From the NCBI GenBank assembly GCA_036362985.1, contig JAYGXS010000001.1:22011645-22075644 (forward strand): a stretch of 64,000 bases of DNA, given 5' to 3'. Source of the stretch: Ligula intestinalis (lineage: Eukaryota; Platyhelminthes; Cestoda; Diphyllobothriidea; Diphyllobothriidae). The notes under the pieces were generated by a model that saw only the letters and a list, made by a program, of their open reading frames with translations, made no database searches and was not told where the DNA came from. A program made the translations under genes and the position numbers. Below, in pieces: positions 55,312 to 64,000 of this stretch (the first letter of the stretch is position 1; every line of letters starts with the position of its first letter).

Positions 55312-57372
55312 AGTGGCCACACTTGAGAGGCGCGCTACAAAGTGCGATGAATTCGAGCTTGCAACTACAGGTAGTACCGAGGAAGGACTGGATCTCCACA
55401 ACCACCCTCCATCTATCGGCACAAGCTAGACACGCTCGGTTGTCAAACTCAGAGAACTACCGCTCATTGAGACGCCAAACTACGCGATCAGCAAGATGCG
55501 ACCGTCAGAACCATTGGACCGAGTTAGCTGGCTCCATGGAATCAGCTTCAAACTCTGGTAACTTCCGCCAACTCTATTACCTTTTACGTAAAGCATCAGG
55601 CAAATATAAACCGCCTTGCACTACCGTTCGGGATAACTCGGGTCAAGTGATAACTGATATGGCTGGCAAAATCGATCGATGGCGAGAGCACTTTAGCGAG
55701 CTACTGGATCCGCCTATACGTTCACCTGCGAACCTACAGCTATAAACTGGAATTCCATACGGTAGTGACTGCGAGCCACCTGCGAGATTTGAAGTGGAAT
55801 CGGTATTGCAACGATTAAAAGTTCGGAAGGCAGCGGGTGAAGATGGTATCCCAGCAAAAGCCTACAAAACTAATTGTCCTGCTTTGACGGAATCACTACA
55901 TCGACTGTACTCGACTATATGGACTACCGAAGTCATCCCGACTGACTGGTCACTGTCCATTATTTTACCGATACCGAAGCGCGGTGACAAGACATTATGC
56001 TCAAACTACCGCGGCATCAGCCTCATAGACATAGCCGCCAAAGTGTTTGCGAACATCCTTCTCCGTAGATTTTCGACTGAGCGCAATCTTCGTACTCGTC
56101 CTAACCAAGGAGGATTTCGTCTAGGTAGAGGATGTATTGACCAGATCTTCATTCTACGCCGCATACTAGAGCACAGACATCAAAACCAACAGATCACTAC
56201 CGCCTGTTTTATCGACTTCAAAACCGCCTTTGATTCTATCGACAGAGAAGTTTTATGGCAAGTCTTGCTTGCTGACGGTCTCCCACCAAAATTGTTCAAT
56301 CTTATCAAAGCTTACTATGGCACAACATCAGCCCGAGTAAGAACCCTTGGTGAAGAGTCAACTTCTTTCCCTCTGACTTGTGGAGTTCGAAAAGGGTGCC
56401 CTCTTTCTCCAGTTCTCTTCAACTTCTTGATCGACTGGGTAATGCATCAGTCAATTCTACCTGACAGTGGATGTGAAATCAGCTCTGAATTCAGAGTACC
56501 TGACCTGGAATATGCCGATGACATTGTCGTACTCGGTAAAACTCCTCAATCACTACAGCCAACGCTAGACCGAATCAGCAGCTTCGCGGCAACTGTTGAT
56601 CTGACAATTAATGTGCGCAAGACGAAGCTCCTGACTACGTATCTGGGCGCAACACAACCACTGTTTATCAGCGGTCAACCCATTGAAGAAGTTAACTGCT
56701 TCCGCTATTTGGGCTCGAATATGCTAGCCAAAGGACAGGCCAAAGACGAAATCAAGAACCGAATCGCACAGGCTAGAAATGCATTTAGGCTGCTAGCCAG
56801 ACCACTCTGGTCTCGCTCAGACATCAGTTTACGTACTAAGCTGCTGATATACAAAGCATCAATCAGACCGGTGTTAGTATATGCCTGCGAAACATGGCCA
56901 GTGAGAAAGGCAGACATCCTATCGCTCGAAGTCTTTGACCGTTGGCGTCTTCGACGCCTCTTAAGAGTCTTCTGGCAAGATCGAATTTCCAATGTCGAGC
57001 TATATCGCAGATGTTTCAAACTACCAAGTCTAGCATCGTACATCCAGCATCGCCGATTGCAATGGTTTGGTCATGTCCTGCGCAAACAATCGACGGACCT
57101 CTGCAGATTGGTCGTGAACCCTTCTAGTAGTGCAAACTAGAGATACCGACAAGGCGGTCAACTGAAGACATGGCTCAGCACCGTTAAGTCGGACGTTGAA
57201 CGGATGGGCCTCGTAACCGTTTACGGCTTGCAACATTGGAACAAACAATGGGTTAACATCTGTGAAGAGCTCGCCTCTGACCGCCGCCAATGGGCCGCCG
57301 CTATTTGTGACATCCGTGGAGCCGATTCATCCAACAACAGAAGCTAATCGGATCAAGTAAGTAAGTAATGCC
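55312..57372 (+). mobile_element. RTE-like LINE nested inside the Helitron
   Basis: One frame across the insert with only two stops (55743-55745, 57138-57140). Domains: linker RQLYYLLRKASGKYKPPCTT and IDRWREHFSELLDPP, then reverse transcriptase KAAGEDGIPAKAYKTN, WSLSIILPIPKRGDKT, NYRGISLIDIAAKVFANILL, RPNQGGFRLGRGCIDQIFIL, CFIDFKTAFDSIDREVL (motif A), CGVRKGCPLSPVLFNFLIDW (motif B), LEYADDIVVLG (motif C, YADD intact), CFRYLGSNML, VLVYACETWPV and LQWFGHVLRKQ, ending GADSSNNRS. The 3' tail is GATCAAGTAAGTAAGTAA. The endonuclease domain is missing (5' truncation). It differs from the 52.5-kb family. Four bases (GCCC) recur at both junctions and may be the target duplication. Confidence 0.88.
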
Positions 57373-58208
57373 CCATTACTGAACTTTGCAACTTGTCGAT
57401 GTCTATCAAGTTCGTCTGCAGGTACATCAACAAAGGATCCGATGCCGCCATGTACTCCCTCAGCCGTCGTAACAACAATAGTGAGATTACCCAGTACGAA
57501 ATGGGCAGATACATCAGCATTAATGAAGCGTTATGGAGAATCTTTGGTTTTAATATCCATAACCATTTTCCGGTCATTGAGCATTTAAGCGTCCACTTGG
57601 AAAATGGACAACGGACTTACTTTACGGAAGGACTCCTCTTGGATTAACTTCAGTCCCAAAGGTACAACTTTGACCGTTTTGTTCAACTTGTGCAAGCGAG
57701 ATTCGTTTGCCCAGACTGTTTTGTACATTCAGGTCCCCTCATACTACGCATGGAATCGAAAAAAAGTGGGCCCGACGAAAGGTAGGAATTCCAGTTGACG
57801 GACATCCGGGCATCAAGTATGATGTGAAAATGGGTAGAATATACACTGTTCACCCCTCTCAACAAGAATGCTTCTATTTACGAATGTTACTCCATGAAGC
57901 TAAAGGTCCAACATCGTTTGAAGATCTTAGGACGATTGACAGTTTTCTGTGTTCAACCTACAGAGAAGCCTGAGCGAGGCCTGGTCTGCTTCAAGATTAT
58001 AATCAGTGGGAGAATACCATTGCTGAAGCTGTCGTTGCTAACGCTCTATTTCAATTACGACGGCTACTGGCGTTCTTAATTAGAAGTTGTGAGTTGAACT
58101 GCCCCTATGATCTACGGTTAAAGTACAGAAATGATGTGTCGGGAGACTACCGACGTCAACTACAGTGTCAATGTTCCCATAGGCTTCAATGCGGACAACA
58201 ACATTTAA
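57373..58208 (+). mobile_element. Helitron Rep region, right part
   Basis: Coding resumes where the LINE ends: ITELCNLSMSIKFVCRYINK, GSDAAMYSL, MGRYISINEALWRIFGFNIH, VIEHLSVHLENGQRTYFTEG, then after frame changes TLTVLFNLCKRDSFAQTVLY, IQVPSYYAW, GRIYTVHPSQQECFYLRMLL, HEAKGPTSFEDLRTIDSFLC and STYREA. This is the order of Helitron Rep proteins downstream of the HUH core. The two-tyrosine motif (normally KYxxKYxxK) reads KFVCRYINK: the first Tyr is Phe (57411-57413). Similarity fades by about 58170. No Pif1-type helicase follows, so the element carries an internal deletion. Confidence 0.85.
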
Positions 58209-58242
58209 GGAAGCCCAAGGCGAAGCCGGGCTTCCGCGCTAG
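58209..58242 (+). terminator. Helitron 3' terminal hairpin and CTAG end
   Basis: Hairpin arms GGAAGCCC (58209-58216) and GGGCTTCC (58228-58235), an 11-nt loop, then GCG and CTAG (58239-58242), followed by T. A short GC-rich hairpin just upstream of a CTRR terminus, with insertion before T, is the defining Helitron 3' end. It is called as the mobile-element terminator, not a transcription terminator. Confidence 0.8.
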
Positions 58243-59529
58243 TTTTAACTAAATCTCAGCGCTCTTACTTAGTCAACTATTCTCTGAAGAAGTAATCGAC
58301 CAAAGATTCAAACCCGTAATTGTTTTGTGGGGAATAAAGCTAGAGATGGAGGGCAACTGAAAGACTTAAAGAATGCCAAATTTTCTGGATATATTCCAAA
58401 GGTCTTTTTTCAAACATTCGGATGCTACTTTGTAGAGACATAAAAAGATTGAGCATGATTTGTGCGTACAATGCACGTTCAAAACTAGGGATATAACTTG
58501 GCAGACTTCTCACAGCTAAACTCTTTAACTGCCTTATGTTGAAAATACAAAGGTGTAATTCCCTGCAGCGCTTAGAGCACTTTTTTCGACTGTCAAGTCT
58601 GACTATGTCCATTATATTTGACTCCACGACAGGGTGGACAAAGCACCGGTGACGTGAGTGTGAATTAGTTTATAACGATAACGGACATGCGACGCATCTA
58701 TCTCACTTTATGCTCTCTCACCCTCCTGGGCCCGGTATCAAAATAGAGTAACGAGGACCAGAGAACGGATCGGGCAGTGTCTAACAGGACTAAAAAGTCC
58801 ATATGCGCGTGTCATATACGTCCGGTGTGAGTATAATGGACCGGAACTGTATTACGCAAAAGAGGAAGCGACTCGGATACCAAGTAAGTGCAGAACGAGT
58901 CACTGCAGCTTGAATCTCCATCCTTACAGGAAAAACGATCCATCCTGCCTATTGACACCAAGATAGAATCAAGCACATCAGATTTATTATAATGAGGAAT
59001 GTGGTGAAGTAAAAAGCAACGAGATTGCACACTACAGGAACTTTTTTTCGGAGTGAGTACAGTAAAGATGATTAAGAAGGCTTTCAGTTGAAAGCCGACG
59101 AACTATCATGTTAAACTTGTTTTGAGATGATGATGATGATCAAATGCTTAGCAGGATTGTGACATCTCGTACAATCTGATCAACTCAAGGGTACGCTCAA
59201 AAATTTCGGAGATAACAGCATACACGCTGAAGTCTAAATTAATCAACATTCTTGCACCCTAGATCAGTGTAGTAAATGAACAAACATAGAAATCATTATA
59301 AGTAATGAATAGAGCTGAGCCATCTAACTGGCTGCGTTCAATAAGAGAGGCAAAGCTACATTTAAGAACCACCTATGCATAAGTTGTATCCTATTGCTTC
59401 AAAGACCTTTGCCACGGTCCATCTCGGTGTGAACACGAGATCCACTAAGCTGGGTATGGATCACTGACTGGGTTCTCCGGAATGCTGGGTGTCGTCTCAA
59501 CTACTCCGACGTTACAAGAGGAATCCAAC
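58243..59529. other. Unassigned stretch
   Basis: No recognised gene. A short GATGATGATGATGATC run is at 59128-59141. Confidence 0.3.
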
Positions 59530-59840
59530 AGATCGCCAGCGATATAATGCAGCTGACAGCAATTCATAACGGCATACAGTACGTGGCGTCTTTGGTGAAC
59601 GCTGTCATTACACCAGTCGGTTTACCCATCAATGATTCGGAAGCAAATGCATACCCAAGCTGCAGATCTGATCGGGAGGAACCTGTTTTGATTAATGGCT
59701 ATCAGTCTCAAAACGAAGACACTTTCAATTATGTCGAAGTCACGTTGGTGTGTAATAGACAGTTCTTGGATAGCATTTTCGCCCAAACTGATGTTTTTCG
59801 TAGAGTTTGTTCGAGCCCTCACATATATCCATGCACTTTT
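59530..59840 (+). mobile_element. Decayed RTE-like LINE fragment
   Basis: Within the frame from 59547, VASLVNAVITPVGLPINDSE, then SCRSDREEPVLINGYQSQNE, DTFNYVEVTLVCNRQFLDSI and FRRVCSS, aligns residue by residue with the 52.5-kb copy (VVSRLNEIAMSVGMSINSGK, SCIPDQEKAPLGINGHQLEE, VDSFKYLGARLLPNGQSKDI, ARWVFS). Strongly diverged but colinear. Beyond about 59840 the frame has no similarity. Confidence 0.65.
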
Positions 59841-60060
59841 CATAATATTCAAATCTCACAATATTGCTGTGCACAGAACATGTATCGAGTAAGCCACTCC
59901 ACCGTTGTCATTATTGGACTGGGGGTCTGCGTTTACTGCAATCTACTGTCTATGCATTTAGTGAAGAATACATCTATTTTCTTGCATTAGACAGCCCACA
60001 CTCATTCAGACAACCTCGCGAAGATACTCCAGACCACCGTAGAAAGGCAGTTTACGTGAT

Positions 60061-60390
60061 TTAAAAACATGCTTCATGAATCTCTGCAGGATCAACCAGA
60101 ATATGGTGCTTTCTGGGAAAATAGTACTTGGTCTTTATCACTGGAAACAAGAGCGTTCCAAATTCATCAGACACGCTGTAAGCGATGGCCTCGGACCCTG
60201 AATATGTTAGCTGCACAGCTTTTCTAGAAAACTCCATAGGATAAACACTATTGTAATTTTGTCGGGCCTTCACGGCGCGCCTCAAAATCGATTCAAAATT
60301 GAAGTACGAATGCGGCCGGACGATTGCAAACTGCAATTGGTGTCCCTGGGTGTCTAATTAAGCAATAAAAAATCAAAGTCGTCTTGTTTC
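60061..60390 (-). CDS. Unassigned open frame
   Basis: A minus-strand segment of about 100 residues, including IVRPHSYFNFESILRRAVKA and VQLTYSGSEAIAYSVSDEFG, ending in a stop after HEACF. The composition is protein-like. I do not recognise it and see no clear splice acceptor. Confidence 0.25.
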
Positions 60391-61137
60391 TTTTTGTCTT
60401 GTTGGCTTCCTTGGCGCTTTCTACGGTTAGGCTCCAATAATAAATAAGACACGGTATCCAACTGGTATGCAGCATGCACCGTCTTCCTATACTATGGTTC
60501 CTAGGAGTAGCTGACTTGCCAACACCGACGTGCTTGACACCCAGTGCATCTGGATAATGTTAAAGCCTTGGCCGAATGGTCATGTATCGAATGTAGGTCA
60601 TCACAGTCGAGTATGACATTAGTGGACTGCTGGAGCTCTAACAAATCCATGTCTCTGGTATTTCGGTCACCTACTCCACCAGACCGAAATGTAACTTATT
60701 TGAATCCTTGCCAAAAGAAGAGCCACTACTTTAGAGTCGAATAAAAACATTGGACGGATATGATCAAGTCACGCCCGTCGAGGATGATGGGTCTGACAGT
60801 CAACAGTGTTCGAAAACAGAAAGTCAGATGGATATTAATTGATGAGTACCTAGTCGTTGACCAAAGTAAATGAATCGCACTAAATTTTGACCAACAGCGA
60901 TGACTAACGATAAAACTGACAGATAATAAAACATCCAACCAATAATTATTAGGAGGTGCAAAAGTAAAATGTCAGATAGTCGTTGCCATATTAACTGGCT
61001 ATAAAAAGTTCATGAAACAAAGCAGTACTAATACAGGTTGCACGCGACCGAATGAGACTTTGATCCCCATTACGCGCCCATAGATTTGAGCGTCCAGTCA
61101 ACAACCGACGAAGATTTTGAATCGCAAATAAAATATA

Positions 61138-61641
61138 ATTCTTTCATTAGGGATGACAGATTACGAACATGGGTCACATCGGGAACGATTACACAATGCT
61201 GGTGACCGTCATACTGAACAGCACTTCTACGATCGATACCATCCATTGGTTAAAATGTCACAACTAGCCCCCAATATCGACGCTTTCAATAAACGATTAA
61301 CACCAAGAAATCCAACTCAGCCGCTATCCTCAAAGGGTACGCGACGCATGAAGATTAAGCAGACTTAACAAACACACTGCAGCGGCACCAACCTCAGGTT
61401 TACACGTCAAAATATTAGACAGAAATCAATATTTAAAAAACTAGTAGAACCCGAGTGCATGAACCCTCGGACTTCTAAACAAGTTGAACAATTTTTGAGT
61501 AATACAGCGAAGCTCATTGGGTCACGTCTCCACATACTATCACTTGAGATCCCATTAGCAATTTTTAAGAACCAGTTTTGGGAATATAAAGGTACCTTAT
61601 ATGTTATAGTACCGCACAATTCTCGATCAGACCACACTTAA
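61138..61641 (+). pseudogene. Unassigned open segment with one internal stop
   Basis: A single frame from 61138 to 61641 is broken only by a stop at 61366-61368. It includes TDYEHGSHRERLHNAGDRHT, LAPNIDAFNKRLTPRNPTQP and, after the stop, SKQVEQFLSNTAKLIGSRLH and EIPLAIFKNQFWEYKGTLYV. Both sides look protein-like and stay in frame, suggesting a decayed gene or element. The family is not recognised. Confidence 0.3.
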
Positions 61642-64000
61642 CATCATGTGTTTTGAGTACGCATGTGAAGTGGAACCACAGCAGACGCGTCTTTGACGGC
61701 GTTCCCACCCGCCCTCACGGCAACCAAGGTCTGCTACACCAAACCTTCTTACGGTGGATCTATCTCCCCTCCTCTATATGTTTGTTTTTTTACGACAGAG
61801 CTGCCTCTCCTGACCATGCTGTTCCGACTTTCACTCCTCGCCGCCGGTATTGGGTACAACCCGGCGGGGCTACTGATCCAACAAGGGCTACTAGCCAGCC
61901 AGTACGCATGTGAACGGATCGACCTGAGATCACAGACATCAGCACGGATTATGCGGAAGAAATGTAACCTAAGGACTTATTTATTATAAGACCCCGTTCG
62001 TCATTTATAGGAGTAAGTGAAGGAAAGTACTTCAAAGTATTAAGCTCATCAGTTCATACCAAGTTATCAGCCCCATCGCGAGCAGCAGACATGGTTGGAG
62101 GGAAATTTTTTCTTTTCGCGCATGAACTTTAGCCTAGTAAAATTCTGTCAACAATTTTCACTTTCTTGTTCACATCCTTCAATATTTATATATTATCACT
62201 CTATGTATAGGCGGGTATAAATAAATAAATACTTTTTTGTTCTGTTCCACCTTCCCAGAATCGTTATTACTTGTTCTGAAATGTGTGTTGTACAGTCTTC
62301 ATGTACCTTAGAATGAAATATGACGTGCCAAATATGCTGTTTTGTTCATCTTTGGTTTTGAAAAGGATGCTATCCAATCACTTGCTCGTATCTGTACTTA
62401 TTTTTATGCCTTGTCCGGTTCGGTTTTCTGGTAATTCTGAGTCGGGACTTTGGTTGTCATCGCTAACCGAGTCACGCTTCAATTACATGAAGTTCGTCGT
62501 AAAGGACACATGGCCTGCTCTCATCGCGGTCTAATGGTTCGTTAAAAACTGCCCCAAAGATCACTTCCAGTTGTCTTGCCATATTTTTACCATCAGAACC
62601 TGGTGTGAGGTAGATAGCAATGCGTTAGATTCAGTGCAAATCCACTTCAAAATAACCCAGTTCAGCTTGCGTCAGCACAGGGGATATCAATGTATGCGAT
62701 GGTCGAACGATCATTCGCACATATGGTGACGTACAGTGATTCTCACTTAACCGATTTTCCTGTGGAATTGTGGGCGAAGGCAAAATTAAGGGGCTTCAGG
62801 CATTGAGTTGTCAAGCTCAATACGTTGGGTTTGCAAGTGAATGACCGTACCAATGTACGCTGTATGCGTGCGATCAATTTGAGCCCACTATTTTCATAGT
62901 AGTGGTAGTAGTGGCAGTGTTTACATGGTGTCGTCGGTGTCTTTACTGGTGATGGTAGTAGTACTGTTGCTACGAAATAGAGGAGAGTTTTGTATTGCTG
63001 TCAATGTATAATGAGAACTCTCCGCCTCAGCCATATTTACCAGCAATACGGACGCGATGTCGAGGTTTTGTTGCTCACACCATAAGCTGGTATCATTAAA
63101 GTCTTCAAAGATTGCTGCTCAAATTTCTAGGACAGTGCACCTTGCGTGTCGAACTTGAAAAATTTCCCATAAGTCTTCCGTGTTGATTTAGAGGTGTTCA
63201 AGTGATGTCTGTAAGGTGCCTCTACAACAGGAATCTGGGAACCCTTTTGACTCAGAGAGCCAAGAAAGCAAATTTTTTGGAAAGTTATTTCAGTGAGATC
63301 CAAAAATATTTTTTAAGATTGAATTGTGTCACAAAATCTGAAGTTTCTGATTCCAATTTTATCTGAGAGAGCCAGATGCAATCATCAAAAGGACAAAACC
63401 TGCCTGGCGGGTCATACGTTCCCGACTTCTGCTCTACAGCGAAGATTTGGAAGCCTCCCCTACGATTACATGTACACACGGCACCACAACATACACGTCT
63501 TGCTTACGACCAGGCCATAGTTCGTGCGGCCAGCGAAAAATGGGTTCGTACTTCACTGCACTTTTTCCTACAGTGTAGCGTTTAAAGCACTGTAATCTAC
63601 GGACAGAAGATGAACTTACTGATCGGATATACTCTTAATAATTATTGCATGAGACGAAGTTGAGCAGTCTCCCGTCTGTTTTTTTATTCGATATTTATCA
63701 TCTAAATTTCTTAACGATATGCCTCTATCGGAATAGCGTAGAGTATAATACTCTATAGGGGGAAAGCAAGATCGCAGCCAGATTTACCGCGCGGGTTTGT
63801 ATGATAATTGCCAATATTCTACAGTGAAGCTATCCTAATATTTGTTTGAATCGCTGTGGAGATCGAAATCTTAGCCTGGTTCTCTGCAGTCCATCGTGGT
63901 TAATTGTGTTTTGGGGCTTGACTAAATCAAGGAATTTGGTATGGGGTTTGTGCTTCATTGCCACATACTTTTCGTGCGGATAATAGGCTTTGGAGATGAT
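61642..64000. other. Unassigned stretch
   Basis: No recognised gene, RNA or repeat. AT-rich patches with short frames only. Confidence 0.3.

Noticed and set aside
54350..55422. Minus-strand and alternate frames inside the Helitron Rep
   Set aside because: Shadows of the recognisable Rep frame.
1..64000. CRISPR arrays, bacterial operons, rRNA genes, prophage
   Set aside because: No direct-repeat/spacer array, no ribosomal RNA sequence and no bacterial gene organisation were seen; the content is eukaryotic.

Overview
This is a eukaryotic window, not bacterial. It has spliced exons with GT-AG introns, tRNA-derived SINEs, LINEs, Penelope-like elements (PLEs), a Helitron and microsatellites, and no operon-like coding. 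The mix of GIY-YIG PLEs, RTE-like and CR1/jockey-like LINEs, very short introns (37-46 bp) next to long repeat-filled gaps, and a SINE ending in a hammerhead-like fold suggests a flatworm, probably a tapeworm. The genus is inference only. Two runs of N (6879-6888 and 16946-16955) show a draft assembly.

Host genes. The clearest is the 3' part of a splicing-factor CWC25 (CCDC49) homologue on the minus strand: four exons at 49897-51190, with the 5' exons not found. Two minus-strand exons at 32810-33184 encode a DENN-domain segment closest, from memory, to DENND1/connecdenn. A 114-bp minus-strand exon (6029-6142) and a plus-strand open segment (22241-22446) look like exons of proteins I do not recognise. 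Unassigned open frames lie at 33455-33772, 60061-60390 and 61138-61641.

Mobile elements, left to right. 0-9 kb: old SINEs, two undescribed repeat families, a GIY-YIG PLE remnant (5.1-5.8 kb) and a separate hammerhead-like motif (8.6 kb). 11-16 kb: dispersed repeats, a family with degenerate telomere-like (CCCTAA-type) tracts, and a PLE 3' end (15.9-16.6 kb). 19-26 kb: duplicated blocks, a telomere-like repeat split by a LINE, and a 526-bp pogo-like MITE. 27-31 kb: a PLE endonuclease fragment, a minus-strand RTE-like LINE and a 49-bp-arm palindrome. 37-46.6 kb: a nearly full-length but decayed LINE, then a LINE fragment, then two tandem 3' copies of another LINE, directly abutted by a PLE (46.6-48.26 kb) whose 3' end folds as a hammerhead. 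52.5-58.24 kb: an RTE-like LINE followed by a Helitron with a second RTE-like LINE inserted inside its Rep gene; the Helitron ends in a classic hairpin plus CTAG.

The most interesting signal is the recurring hammerhead-ribozyme architecture (CTGANGA, helix II, GAAA, small helix III, complementary helix I). It occurs in the 3' part of a tRNA-derived SINE family and again in PLE-type ends. At least one SINE copy (3309-3353) has the invariant core and compensated stems intact, although helix II lacks its closing pair. Most of the rest of the window is unassigned, decayed intergenic or intronic sequence.
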